From NCBI GenBank assembly GCA_024641025.1, contig JAHEDW010000019.1, positions 1 through 40,722 on the forward strand: 40,722 bases of DNA. Direction: 5' to 3'. This stretch comes from Gallionella sp. (GTDB taxonomy: Bacteria; Pseudomonadota; Gammaproteobacteria; Burkholderiales; Gallionellaceae). Positions 10,501 to 18,615 of the stretch are shown here, one piece after another. The notes under the pieces were generated by a model. It saw only the letters and a list, made by a program, of their open reading frames with translations, ran no database searches and had not been told where the DNA came from. Within the stretch, counting starts at the first letter, position 1, and every line of letters begins with the position of its first letter. The translations under genes were made by a program, and so were the position numbers.

Positions 10501-10645
10501 TCACCGTGATCATCGGTAAATCGATATCGGGGAACATCTGTATCTTCATGGCCCTGAAGGCCATCACACCAAAAAACGTCAGCATCACGAACGCAAGGAC
10601 TGCTGGAATAGGGTTACGTATGGACCATGAAGAAACGTTGATCAC
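7565..10645 (-). CDS. RND efflux pump inner-membrane permease (HAE1 family)
   Basis: This 1026-residue proton-driven transporter would expel hydrophobic or amphiphilic compounds through a tripartite envelope pump. It has the N-terminal TM1 (about residues 10-30), two large periplasmic loops, and twelve TM segments in two repeats. The proton-relay pair Asp-Asp is in TM4 (VDDAIVEIEN, near residue 405). The start is GTG, two bases after the adaptor stop, so the two are translationally coupled. No TolC-type outer-membrane channel is adjacent, so one elsewhere in the genome is presumably shared. Substrate cannot be deduced from sequence. It is convergent with trxC. Confidence 0.95.
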   Translation of the reverse strand: MINVSSWSIRNPIPAVLAFVMLTFFGVMAFRAMKIQMFPDIDLPMITVTATMPGASPDQMEAEVARKIENVLASLQGLKHLYSQVKDGSAIVSAEFRLERDSRLALEDVRSAVSRIRSDLPQQMLDPVINKIELSGKPIITYTIAAPDMSEEALSWFVDNNITKLLLGVKGVGAVNRVGGVTRQIRVELDPVKMLALNLNASEVSSQLRKIQQEAPGGRTNVGGMEQSVRTVATVKTAEQLAQMEISLNDGRRVRLDQVASVSDSIAERRSAALHDGKQVVGFEIIRSLGASDVEVANGVAKSLTVLRVSRPDIVTERVFNTVDQVYETYRGSMEMIFEGALLAVIVVIFFLRNTRATIVAATALPLAVIPTFAVMYLFGFTINVVTLLAMSLVVGVLVDDAIVEIENIMRHLELGKKPYQAAMEAADEIGMAVIATTFTLVAVFLPTAFMSGVPGRFFVQFGWTAAVAVMFSLVVARMLTPMMSAYFLRPRIAHPTPRWIEVYLKWAHWCLDHRKITLAVTTVFFVGSFGLAGTLPTAFQPKDNQSQTQVTVTLSPGSKFEQTYLLAEQAREIIMQNPNVTMVYTAIGGGSSGGNAFEPTGVPEARKATLSIELKPRSERTLRKQQIEDQLRDAMTALPGVRVKVGLGSSADKYQLVLTSEDSELLNAHALKVGQELRTIQGIGNVVSNSSLQRPEVVVRPDFARAADLGVTSSEIAETLRVATNGDYDQSLAKLNLPDRQLPIIVKLRDDARQDIGLLSRLVVKGARGPVMLGNVADLSFESGPSQIDRYDRQRNITFDIELAGQPLGKVQAAVAALSSIRNMPPGMKMVPIGDAEAMNELFTSFGLAMFTGVLCIYIVLVLLFKDFMQPATILGALVLSVPGAFLALYLTRTAISMPSMIGLIMLMGIATKNSILLVEYAIVSRRKRGMNRAEALLDACRKRVRPIVMTTMAMGAGMLPVALDLGSGDGSFRSPMAIVVIGGLITSTFLSLLVIPVVFTYVDDVIVWFSNRISKYRIAHAYSQ

Positions 10646-10647
10646 GC

Positions 10648-11565
10648 TTATCCTTTCACGATCTGAACGACATCGCCTTCGGTCAGGAATGACCCACCGC
10701 TTTCAACAACCGTTTCTCCCGCTTTAAGTCCTTGCCTAATCTGGATACGATCGCCGTGGCGTTGACCGATAGTCACCGTTCGTTCATGAACATGATTATC
10801 CGCCCCCACGACGAGTACATACATCAAGCTGCCACGCTGCATGACTGCGGATTGAGGTAGGGTTTGCAAAATTCTTTTTCCGCTGCTGATATCGAAAGTG
10901 CCGCGCACAAATGCACCTGCAACGATCCCTTCACTATCCGGCAAGGCAACCAGCGCGTAGCCATAACGTGTCTTCATATCCACCGATGGGGAAATCGCAC
11001 GAACCACGCCCTTAACGAAGCGCCCTTCCCCCAGTTCGATTTCCGCTGTCATACCCTTGCGGATTAACATCAGTTCTTCGGCAGTCAGTTCTGGGCGCCA
11101 TTCCAGGCGACCCTTACGGATCAGTCGGAACAGTTCCGAGCCGGATTGAGGCAATGATCCAACATTTGCATCTACCGCAGAAATGATCCCGGAATCAGGT
11201 GCAACGATACGCGCCTGGGGAGCATCAGTCTCGTTTCCAGTGCGTATAAAATTGTCCAGGGTCAGCAAAACATCACCCTGCTTCACATGATCGCCGATAC
11301 TGGCCTTAACCTCGGAGATCCGAAGCCCCTGTACTTGAGCGCTGATGATGGCTTCCTGCCATGGAACAATACTGCCGTTCGCCACCAAAATGCGCGCCCA
11401 TTTCTCTTCGCGCATCACAGTGGTCCGTACAGTCAGGGCAGGACGAGTTATTGTTGTAGAAACTTGCTCTGCTTCGCTGTGACCTGTCAACAAGAACGAA
11501 GCTCCAGCAACCCCCAGCGTTAACAGGGATAATTTTATTATTAACTGATAGTGCATTGTTTTCAT
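10648..11565 (-). CDS. RND efflux periplasmic adaptor subunit (membrane fusion protein)
   Basis: This 305-residue HlyD/AcrA-type adaptor would link the RND permease to an outer-membrane channel. It has an N-terminal signal anchor (about 8-28, no lipobox cysteine). A biotinyl-lipoyl half-motif follows, SIGDHVKQGDVLLTLD, paired with VDANVGSLPQSG. A beta-barrel and a membrane-proximal domain ending in VVESGGSFLTEGDVV complete it. It is short for the family because the alpha-helical hairpin is almost absent, as in compact adaptors. It starts 14 bases after the methyltransferase stop and ends two bases before the permease start, so all three are probably co-transcribed. Confidence 0.92.
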   Translation of the reverse strand: MKTMHYQLIIKLSLLTLGVAGASFLLTGHSEAEQVSTTITRPALTVRTTVMREEKWARILVANGSIVPWQEAIISAQVQGLRISEVKASIGDHVKQGDVLLTLDNFIRTGNETDAPQARIVAPDSGIISAVDANVGSLPQSGSELFRLIRKGRLEWRPELTAEELMLIRKGMTAEIELGEGRFVKGVVRAISPSVDMKTRYGYALVALPDSEGIVAGAFVRGTFDISSGKRILQTLPQSAVMQRGSLMYVLVVGADNHVHERTVTIGQRHGDRIQIRQGLKAGETVVESGGSFLTEGDVVQIVKG

Positions 11566-11579
11566 GTTGAATATTCGTC

Positions 11580-12197
11580 TTACTTGTTGTCTTTTCTTGA
11601 ACGCGCCACCATGTCGATGAGCGCAGACATGCCGTAATGTGCTGTACCTTCGCTGATGAAATCATCATGCTCGCGCAAATGAAGGATATCCCAATCGGAA
11701 AATATACCGCGCAACAGTTCCTCAGTGTAAAGGTTCTCTACCTGTGATGGGCCTCCCGTGGCATATTCTAGCTGGCGCGTTGTGTAACCCTGTAACAGCA
11801 GAATGCCTCCCGGCTTCAGGCATTCCTTGATATTGGCAAACATTCTCTTGCGCTGTTCAGGTGCAACAAACTGGATGAATATCCCCACAACCACATCGAA
11901 ACGATCCTTACCCCAGTCCCATTGTAACAAGTCTGCCAACTCGAACTCCAACTCGACACCACGCTGTTCAGCTAGCTTTCTGGCCTTGTTCACCCCAATC
12001 GCGGAACTGTCCACAGACAGCACACGCAAGCCCTGCTCAGCCAACCATACACCATTGCGCCCTTCTCCATCTGCCACGGCAAGACAGTACTCCCCTGTCT
12101 TGAGTAAATGTTGTTGCGAAAGCAAAAATGCATTTGGTTGAGTGCCAAACAAATAACCTTCCGTCGTCCCGTATCGTTGATTCCAGACTTCGCTCAT
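11580..12197 (-). CDS. Class I SAM-dependent methyltransferase (TehB-like)
   Basis: This 205-residue Rossmann methyltransferase has motif I as V-A-D-G-E-G-R-N-G at 41-49, an acidic residue ending the next strand (SVDSS), and later LKPGGILLLQGY. The N-terminal WNQRYGTTEGYLFGTQPN is characteristic of TehB/thiopurine-methyltransferase-like proteins. A longer frame starting at 12293 exists, but it lies inside glcF. The ATG at 12197 overlaps the glcF stop by one base (TGATG), indicating translational coupling. Substrate unknown. In this operon, detoxification together with the RND pump is conceivable but not shown. Confidence 0.87.
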   Translation of the reverse strand: MSEVWNQRYGTTEGYLFGTQPNAFLLSQQHLLKTGEYCLAVADGEGRNGVWLAEQGLRVLSVDSSAIGVNKARKLAEQRGVELEFELADLLQWDWGKDRFDVVVGIFIQFVAPEQRKRMFANIKECLKPGGILLLQGYTTRQLEYATGGPSQVENLYTEELLRGIFSDWDILHLREHDDFISEGTAHYGMSALIDMVARSRKDNK

Positions 12198-13462
12198 CAA
12201 GCCTCCGATGATATTTTTTCCAAGCGCTCGTCCAATAATTCGACCCAGTGTCTGACCGGGACGGTGGAACCGCTTTGCAAATGCGTCAAACAACCAATAT
12301 TGGCGGTAACAATATAATCTGGCGCTCCCGATTCAAGCGCAACGACCTTGTTTTTCAACAACTTTTGCGAAAGCTCGCTTTCCAGTATCGAATATGTCCC
12401 TGCTGAACCGCAGCAAAGGTATTGATCTGGAACAGGCAATAGCTGAAAACCTGCCAAAGCAAGAATCTCTTCGATCACACCAGTGATCTTCTGGCCATGC
12501 TGCAGAGAGCATGGCGAGTGAAAAGCCAGTCTACTACCTTGAAAATTGGAATTATTTTTTATATCCGCCTTCTCCAGCAACTCCAGTAAAAGGTTCTTTT
12601 CAGCAAATAATATTTCTGACAGGTCGCGCGTCGCAGCAGAGACTCTTGCAGACCTATTCGCATAGTCAGAGTCATGTTTGAGCAGATGCCCATATTCCTT
12701 GACGGTTACACCACAACCACTGGCAGTCATCACGATTGCTTCCGCTCCTTGTTCAAGATGAGGCATCCATGCATCGATATTACGTCGCATGTAATCCAGG
12801 CCTTCCTTTTGAGCATTGAGATGGTAGCTTACTGCACCACAGCATCCAGCCAGATCAATGTGCTTCAGCGTGATGCCGAGCCTGTCGAGCAGTCGCGCAG
12901 TCGCGGCATTGATGTTGGGCTCCAGTGCGGACTGGACACAACCTTCCAACACCAGCATGGTTCGACTGTGGCGTGCTGCCGGCCAAACCCCGCTTTCCTT
13001 TGCAGGCGGAACCGACTTTCGGAGTGCAGTCGGCAATATTGGGCGTAAGGCTTGACCCAGTTTCAGTAGAGAACCAAAGATCGCGGGACTGGTCAGACTT
13101 CTGCGCAAGATATTTCGTTGCAGAACCTGATATGGTTTGCGTCCGACCTTCTGCTCTGCGAAGCCGCGCCCTATGTCGATCAAATGCCCATATTTAACTC
13201 CTGAGGGGCAAGTGGTCTCGCATGACCGACAGGTCAAACATCGATCCAGATGCTGCTGGGTCTTGAAGGTGACGTGTTCTCCTTCAAGCATTTGTTTGAT
13301 CAGGTAGATGCGACCGCGCGGACTATCCAGTTCGTCACCTAAAAGTTGGTAGGTCGGACAGGTTGAAAGACAGAACCCGCAATGTGTGCAAGTACGCAGT
13401 ATCGCATCGGCCTCACGTCCTTCGGGGGTATTCCTGATAGATTCGGCTAAATTGGTTTGCAT
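12197..13462 (-). CDS. glcF: Glycolate oxidase iron-sulfur subunit GlcF
   Basis: GlcF is the electron-transfer subunit of the membrane-associated glycolate dehydrogenase GlcDEF, which oxidises glycolate to glyoxylate and passes electrons to quinone. Two [4Fe-4S] ferredoxin motifs are intact: C25-C28-C31-C35 and C75-C78-C81-C85. Two CCG domains follow (AGCCGAVSYH and LCCGSAGTYS), which are expected to bind further Fe-S or heterodisulfide-like sites. The 421-residue length is slightly above E. coli GlcF (407). It is separated from glcD and glcE by two genes on the opposite strand, so it must have its own promoter in 13463-13641. Confidence 0.96.
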   Translation of the reverse strand: MQTNLAESIRNTPEGREADAILRTCTHCGFCLSTCPTYQLLGDELDSPRGRIYLIKQMLEGEHVTFKTQQHLDRCLTCRSCETTCPSGVKYGHLIDIGRGFAEQKVGRKPYQVLQRNILRRSLTSPAIFGSLLKLGQALRPILPTALRKSVPPAKESGVWPAARHSRTMLVLEGCVQSALEPNINAATARLLDRLGITLKHIDLAGCCGAVSYHLNAQKEGLDYMRRNIDAWMPHLEQGAEAIVMTASGCGVTVKEYGHLLKHDSDYANRSARVSAATRDLSEILFAEKNLLLELLEKADIKNNSNFQGSRLAFHSPCSLQHGQKITGVIEEILALAGFQLLPVPDQYLCCGSAGTYSILESELSQKLLKNKVVALESGAPDYIVTANIGCLTHLQSGSTVPVRHWVELLDERLEKISSEA

Positions 13463-13641
13463 TTCATTTCACCAGGGAAAGGCATTTCTTAACTGTAGGA
13501 CAATCATATTGGTTGTGTTATCGCATGCAATAGAGGAAATATCAAATCAAGGGGCTAGCCGCGAACCCGTTATTCCAGTCTTAACTTGACACAAACGGAC
13601 AAAGTATATTTATAAGCGCAATATCGCCAAATACAACAGCC

Positions 13642-14547
13642 ATGAAAAAATCACTTGCAATAATTCTCGCCTTCTCTCTGATCGGTAGCGGCTGCAACAC
13701 GATCAACCTGGTCTACCGCAACGCTGATGTATATCTGCAACACAAAATCAACGCCTACACTTCTTTCAATCCGCAGCAAAAAGAAACGATACACAAGGAA
13801 GTTTCTAATTATATGATGTGGCATCGCAAAGTAGCATTGCAAGAATACATCAGCTTTCTGCAAAACCTGAATGGAGTGTCCCAATACGAAGGCGAAATAA
13901 GTTTAGATGAAGCCGCCCGACTGAGGAAACATCTGCTGGATTTATACAGGAAAACCCTTGTACCCGCGATTCTACCCACTGCTCATTTACTAACCGACCT
14001 TAATAACCAGCAAATAGAAGAACTAGACAATACCTTGGCCGAGCAGATCCAGAAACAGAAGAAGGAACAGTTCGGCGGCAACCTCGATGAAAATCTGGAA
14101 AGACGTGCAGAGAAGACTATAGCTTTTCTCGAGTGGCTAGCAGGCGACCTGGACAAGATGCAACAGCAGGAAATCATGAAAATGAGCCGCAGCCTTCCAT
14201 TTGTCAGCCCCGCCTATATCGGGTTTCGGGAAGCTAATCAACGCAGGTTGATCGCTCTCTTGAAGGATCATCCCGGAGAACAAACAATAGCTGCATTCCT
14301 GACATCCTGGATACTCTCACCCGAGACTACCAGAACATCGCAACAACAAGGCGAATTCCAGTCGTTTGAATCAAGTTCTGATGAAATGGTCGTTCGGATC
14401 CATAAACTTTTGACAACACGGCAGAAAGAACATATAAAAACCTTGATTTCTACTTACATCGATGAAATGCGGATCATTTCCAGGGATACTAGCGAAAAAG
14501 GTGCTCACGCCATGGAGATATTGGCAGCGAGTCCAAAATCCAGATAA
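13642..14547 (+). CDS. DUF6279-type lipoprotein, function unknown
   Basis: This 301-residue protein starts with a signal sequence ending in L-I-G-S-G-C (Cys18), a plausible lipobox, followed by N-T-I-N-L-V-Y-R-N-A-D. Tyr/Asn/Asp patterns just after the cysteine are characteristic of the DUF6279 family. The rest is highly helical and rich in Gln, Glu and Lys, with no membrane segment, so a lipid-anchored periplasmic protein is expected. Its role is not known. It is followed after 41 bases by the MipA/OmpV gene on the same strand, suggesting one unit. The pair sits between glcF and glcE in opposite orientation. Confidence 0.8.
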   Translation: MKKSLAIILAFSLIGSGCNTINLVYRNADVYLQHKINAYTSFNPQQKETIHKEVSNYMMWHRKVALQEYISFLQNLNGVSQYEGEISLDEAARLRKHLLDLYRKTLVPAILPTAHLLTDLNNQQIEELDNTLAEQIQKQKKEQFGGNLDENLERRAEKTIAFLEWLAGDLDKMQQQEIMKMSRSLPFVSPAYIGFREANQRRLIALLKDHPGEQTIAAFLTSWILSPETTRTSQQQGEFQSFESSSDEMVVRIHKLLTTRQKEHIKTLISTYIDEMRIISRDTSEKGAHAMEILAASPKSR

Positions 14548-14588
14548 AAGATATTTCACTTATCAACACGCTCAGCAGAGAGCGAACC

Positions 14589-15437
14589 ATGTTACGAACA
14601 TCCATCACCACGATCTGCTTCCTAGCCACATCCGCACTGGCGCAAGAAGTTCCAGCGCAAGCCGCAGATATCAGCCCGATAGCCAAGCCACCACTGTGGG
14701 AAGCTGGCCTGTTCGGATTGGGATATACTCAACCCGCCTACCCAGGGGCAGACGACCGCGCAAGCAGGGTACTGGTATTGCCTTATGTTATCTACCGCGG
14801 GAAGTTTCTGCGCGCAGATCGTGGAGGCGTTGGGATACGGGCATTCAATACGCCGCGCATTGAATTGGATGTAGGATTTTCAGCATCTTTGGGCTCTAGC
14901 TCATCTGATATCCCAGCCCGACGAGGCATGGGTGATCTGGGCATCATGATTGAATTCGGCCCGCGTATAAAAATCAAGCTAGGGGACATTGCAGCCGGAG
15001 GCAGCGATTCACGCTTGCAATTTCCCCTGCGAGAGGTAATCGACATCAACCATGATTTCAGCTCCCGCGGTATTGCCTTCGAGCCTCAGTGGGTAACAGA
15101 CACTAATCTGTCCAACGGGTGGTCGATCTCGACAAATCTTGGCGCATTGATAGGTGATTACAGGCTTGCCAACACCTTCTATGGGGTAGCACCAAGCGAA
15201 GTTACTCCCACCCGAGTCAACTATGAGGCGAAAGCTGGCCTGATTTCCCTTCGCGCAGGCCTGCTTGCTTCGCAGTTTCTCACACGCGATGTACGTGTCT
15301 TCTATCTCTTTCGGATCGAGTCGCTGGCTGGTGCAGCAAATCAAGACAGTCCCTTGGTTCGTCGAGATAGTGGCTGGTCGGCAGGAATAGGAATCGCATG
15401 GAAACTTGGAAGCTCGGAGAAATCAGCAATCGATTGA
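14589..15437 (+). CDS. MipA/OmpV family outer-membrane protein
   Basis: This 282-residue protein has a signal peptide (about 1-18, cleavage near ATSALA). The mature part alternates hydrophobic and polar residues, as expected for a beta-barrel. Family markers are WEAGLFGLGYTQPAYPGADDRASRVLVLPYVIYRG near the N-terminus, a D-R-G-G-V-G-I-R segment, and an aromatic-containing last strand (SAGIGIAWKL). MipA in E. coli scaffolds peptidoglycan enzymes and OmpV is a porin-like protein, and the family is often antibiotic- or osmo-responsive (family knowledge). The role here is unassigned. Confidence 0.88.
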   Translation: MLRTSITTICFLATSALAQEVPAQAADISPIAKPPLWEAGLFGLGYTQPAYPGADDRASRVLVLPYVIYRGKFLRADRGGVGIRAFNTPRIELDVGFSASLGSSSSDIPARRGMGDLGIMIEFGPRIKIKLGDIAAGGSDSRLQFPLREVIDINHDFSSRGIAFEPQWVTDTNLSNGWSISTNLGALIGDYRLANTFYGVAPSEVTPTRVNYEAKAGLISLRAGLLASQFLTRDVRVFYLFRIESLAGAANQDSPLVRRDSGWSAGIGIAWKLGSSEKSAID

Positions 15438-15466
15438 AAAACAGAAGGTGACAATGCACAAGCAGC

Positions 15467-15494
15467 TTTCTGGCATGCACCAGAAACTTTCTTT
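15467..15494 (+). terminator. Possible terminator after the MipA/OmpV gene
   Basis: A 7-bp stem (TTTCTGG / CCAGAAA) with a 6-base loop lies 30 bases after the stop and is followed by a pyrimidine-rich CTTTCTTT run. The stem is rather A/T-rich, so this is a modest candidate. Confidence 0.4.
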
Positions 15495-15614
15495 CCGGAT
15501 ATTAAGGCATGGAAGTGATAAATAAACGACGCAAAATCTCAAATTGACAAGCGAGGACTCAACAAACGCTCGACGAAAAGATTCCCCCGCAAACAGTACT
15601 TTCTAAGGTTTGAC

Positions 15615-16670
15615 TTAGAACTCGTACATGCGGCCGATATTGAATACCCCATGCGGGTCAAACGTATCCTTTAATTTCTTGTGAACATTCAGCAACAACG
15701 CTGGCAAAGGATGGAACACACCTACTTGTTTGTCTCCCCTTCGAAAAAGGGTCACCTGTCCGCGGGCAGATATGGCCGCGTCACGCATCGTTTTCGAATC
15801 CGCTTGGGTTCTGCACCAGCGCAACGCTCCGCCCCACTCAATCAGTTGCTGGCCTGGAACGTCCACTGGTTTCGCGGTGGATGGCAAGGAAAATCGCCAC
15901 AAAGGTTGTTCAGATGCAAAAAAGTCTGCATTCTGCTCGCGCAGGGATTTCCAGAACTCTGTACCTTCTGAAACTGTCTCCCCACCCAACTTGAGTTTTG
16001 CCGCCTTAATCGCACTGACCGCGCCCGACAAGCGAATCGTCAGTGAATGGTCTTGAAAGCAGCTTGCTGACAACGGCAGCGGCTGCGCGGCCCAGAGGTT
16101 CATAGTCTCAATTGCTTGAGCCTGATTCATATCAAATCGAAGAGTGATCTCGGACACCGGACGCGGCAATACCTTGAGCGAGATTTCCAGCAGAAGCCCC
16201 AGTGTTCCCATCGCACCAACCTGAAGTCGCGAGACATCGTAACCAGCCACATTCTTCATCACTTGTCCGCCAAAAGAAAGCAGGTCACCACGCCCGTCCA
16301 GCATCCGAACACCAAGCACGAAATCCCTGGCCGAACCCTGATAGGCGCGGCGCGGTCCTGACAGCCCGACAGCGATGCAACCTCCGAGCGTGGCAGTGGG
16401 GCCAAAATGCGGCGGCTCGAAAGGAAGCATCTGGCCATTTTCCAAAAGCAGCTTCTCGATCTCGGCCAGAGTCGTCCCAGCACGGGCAGTCAGTACCAAT
16501 TCATTAGGTTCGTATGAGACGATACCGCGATAAGGCTTCACATCGAGTGCCACACCGGATACCTGACCGCCATAAAAATCCTTACTTCCCGATCCCCGTA
16601 TGCAAAGTGACTGATTCTGCTCGACGGCACGGTGTATGGTTTCTGAAAATTTTTCGATGATTTCTTGCAT
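15615..16670 (-). CDS. glcE: Glycolate oxidase FAD-binding subunit GlcE
   Basis: GlcE is the second flavoprotein subunit of glycolate dehydrogenase. The 351-residue protein has the PCMH-type FAD domain: SLCIRGSGSKDFYG, the LTARAGTTLAEIE segment, PPHFGPTATLGGCIAVGLSGPRR, and MKNVAGYDVSRL, all hallmark GlcE motifs. A truncated C-terminal oxidase domain ends in HGVFNIGRM. I chose the ATG at 16670 over the preceding TTG, because a GGGGG ribosome site lies seven bases upstream of it. It is the third gene of glcD - GldC-family gene - glcE (27-base gap). Confidence 0.95.
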   Translation of the reverse strand: MQEIIEKFSETIHRAVEQNQSLCIRGSGSKDFYGGQVSGVALDVKPYRGIVSYEPNELVLTARAGTTLAEIEKLLLENGQMLPFEPPHFGPTATLGGCIAVGLSGPRRAYQGSARDFVLGVRMLDGRGDLLSFGGQVMKNVAGYDVSRLQVGAMGTLGLLLEISLKVLPRPVSEITLRFDMNQAQAIETMNLWAAQPLPLSASCFQDHSLTIRLSGAVSAIKAAKLKLGGETVSEGTEFWKSLREQNADFFASEQPLWRFSLPSTAKPVDVPGQQLIEWGGALRWCRTQADSKTMRDAAISARGQVTLFRRGDKQVGVFHPLPALLLNVHKKLKDTFDPHGVFNIGRMYEF

Positions 16671-16700
16671 CAAAATGCCCCCGCCATCATGCTCCAGTAA

Positions 16701-17060
16701 TTATGATTTCCCGGGATTTCTCAACTCTGCTTTGCGCAGCTCGCCATAGCTAGAATAGAAATCTTGGGCAGATTTCTTCATCAGCCCAACAAGTTCCTTT
16801 TGTCCTGTGGCACGACTGAAAGTGTCTGCCATGGTGGCAAGCATCTGGTAATAAAATTCCGCCATTTCATCCACCATCATCTCCCTGGTCCAAAGATCTA
16901 TGTGTAAGGCAGATCGCTTACTCTCATCCCAAAATGCCAGCATCATCGCTTTTGCTTGTTGTGCTTCCTTGACACTTGAGTCTGAAGCTTTCCATACGAT
17001 GGATTTCGGATGACTTTTATCATCAAGTTGAACATCAATTGCTATCGTTGAATGTCTCAT
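16701..17060 (-). CDS. GldC-family small protein within the glycolate oxidase operon
   Basis: This 119-residue soluble protein has no signal peptide. The core AKAMMLAFWDESKRSALHIDLWTREMMVDEMAEFYYQMLATMADTFSRATG (residues about 36-86) closely resembles GldC, a small protein known from gliding Bacteroidetes, including the IDLWT-(K/R)-(D/E)-M-x-VDEM signature. Nothing else for gliding or type IX secretion is visible. It lies between glcD (48-base gap) and glcE (27-base gap) in the same orientation, so it is almost certainly co-transcribed with them. A function in assembly or regulation of the flavoprotein complex is only a guess. Confidence 0.8.
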   Translation of the reverse strand: MRHSTIAIDVQLDDKSHPKSIVWKASDSSVKEAQQAKAMMLAFWDESKRSALHIDLWTREMMVDEMAEFYYQMLATMADTFSRATGQKELVGLMKKSAQDFYSSYGELRKAELRNPGKS

Positions 17061-17108
17061 TTATCAGTTCCAAGTTATCTGTCATAAACACTGCCAAACT
17101 CCATTTCC

Positions 17109-18602
17109 CTAGAATCTGGGTAATTCCTGAAACTTCATCTTGCCATGATGCACATGCATCGCGCCGAATTCCGCACAGCGCTGCAAGGTGGGGACCGCCT
17201 TTCCTGGATTGAGCAAACCACCTCCATCCCACACCTTCTTGATGCCGTGAAACAGCGTCAATTCCTTGTCCCGGAATTGAATGCACATCTGATTGATCTT
17301 TTCCATTCCCACTCCATGCTCACCGGTGATCGTACCGCCTACCTCTACGCACAACTCAAGTATCTTGCCGCCCAATTCCTCGGTCCGCTCAAGTTCGCCA
17401 GGCTTGCTGCCATCATATAAAATCAGTGGGTGTAAATTGCCGTCTCCTGCGTGAAATACATTTGCAACGAGCAGGCCAAATTCCTGGGAAAGCTCGCTGA
17501 TGCGCGAAAGCACTTGCGGGAGTTGCTTACGCGGTATAGTCCCATCTATACAGTAATAATCAGGGGATATGCGCCCAACTGCAGGAAATGCAGCCTTGCG
17601 CCCTGCCCATAGCATCAGGCGTTCTTTATCATCTTTTGCGGTTCGCAAAGATGTTGCGCCACTATTCAAAAGGATGTCATGAACGCGCATGATTTCCTCT
17701 GATACCTCTTCGTTGGTACCATCCAGTTCGCACAGAAGTATTGCTTTGGCATCGAGCGGATAGCCGGCGTGAACAAAATCTTCAGCAGCACGGATAGCAA
17801 GCTGGTCCATCATTTCCAGCCCTGCGGGAATGATCCCTGCAGCAATGATGTCACCCACTGCGGCACCTGCCTTCTTGACATCATCATAGGCTGCCATCAC
17901 AACTTGCGCCCGCTCGGGTCTCGGCAACAGCTTCACTGTGATCTCTGTGATGATGCCTAGCATACCTTCACTGCCAGTCATCAAAGCAAGCAGGTCGTAA
18001 CCGGCACTGTCCAATCCTTCTGAACCGATTTCCATAACTTCACCTTCGATGGTCAAGATCCTAAGACGCAGGATATTGTGAACGGTCAGTCCATATTTCA
18101 GGCAATGCACTCCGCCTGAGTTTTCAGCAACATTTCCTCCTATAGTGCAAACGATTTGACTGGAAGGGTCGGGTGCGTAATAAAGCCCATGTTGTGCAAC
18201 GGCTTCAGAAATTGCTAGGTTGCGCACACCGCACTGAACCCTCGCGATGCGAGCCAACGGATCGATGTGCATGATCTTCTTGAAACGCGCCATCGACAGC
18301 AGAACACCATCAGCCAATGGTAACGCGCCGCCGGACAATCCTGTACCGGCACCACGTGCAACCACCGGCACCTCTGCAGCATGGCATATCTGCAGGACTC
18401 TGCTTGCTTGCTGTTCGGTTTCAGGAATCGCGACGATCATCGGCATCTGGCGGTAGGCACTCAATCCGTCCAATTCATAGGGTTTGAGATCCTCAGCTTC
18501 GAATAACACCGCACTCGAAGGGAGAAATGTTCGAAGTTGTTCCACCAACTGTGACTTTATCGAACTGTGTTCATGCTTCCTTACAGGAATTGCATTATCC
18601 AT
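17109..18602 (-). CDS. glcD: Glycolate oxidase FAD-linked subunit GlcD
   Basis: GlcD is the catalytic flavoprotein of glycolate dehydrogenase (glycolate to glyoxylate). It has 497 residues, like E. coli GlcD (499). The FAD-binding PCMH domain spans about 55-235, with VVARGAGTGLSGGALP and TIGGNVAENSGGVHCLKYG. The FAD-linked oxidase C-terminal domain follows, with VFHAGDGNLHP and the catalytic-region ITGEHGVGMEK. The D-lactate dehydrogenase branch is related, but the adjacent glcE and the distal glcF support glycolate. In an autotroph this enzyme salvages glycolate made by RubisCO oxygenation (inference). It is the first gene of its unit. Confidence 0.95.
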   Translation of the reverse strand: MDNAIPVRKHEHSSIKSQLVEQLRTFLPSSAVLFEAEDLKPYELDGLSAYRQMPMIVAIPETEQQASRVLQICHAAEVPVVARGAGTGLSGGALPLADGVLLSMARFKKIMHIDPLARIARVQCGVRNLAISEAVAQHGLYYAPDPSSQIVCTIGGNVAENSGGVHCLKYGLTVHNILRLRILTIEGEVMEIGSEGLDSAGYDLLALMTGSEGMLGIITEITVKLLPRPERAQVVMAAYDDVKKAGAAVGDIIAAGIIPAGLEMMDQLAIRAAEDFVHAGYPLDAKAILLCELDGTNEEVSEEIMRVHDILLNSGATSLRTAKDDKERLMLWAGRKAAFPAVGRISPDYYCIDGTIPRKQLPQVLSRISELSQEFGLLVANVFHAGDGNLHPLILYDGSKPGELERTEELGGKILELCVEVGGTITGEHGVGMEKINQMCIQFRDKELTLFHGIKKVWDGGGLLNPGKAVPTLQRCAEFGAMHVHHGKMKFQELPRF

Positions 18603-18615
18603 ATCGTATACCCCA

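Noticed and set aside
12198-12293. N-terminal 32-residue extension of the methyltransferase
   Set aside because: It lies wholly inside glcF. The family start MSEVWNQRYG begins at 12197 with a TGATG coupling to glcF.
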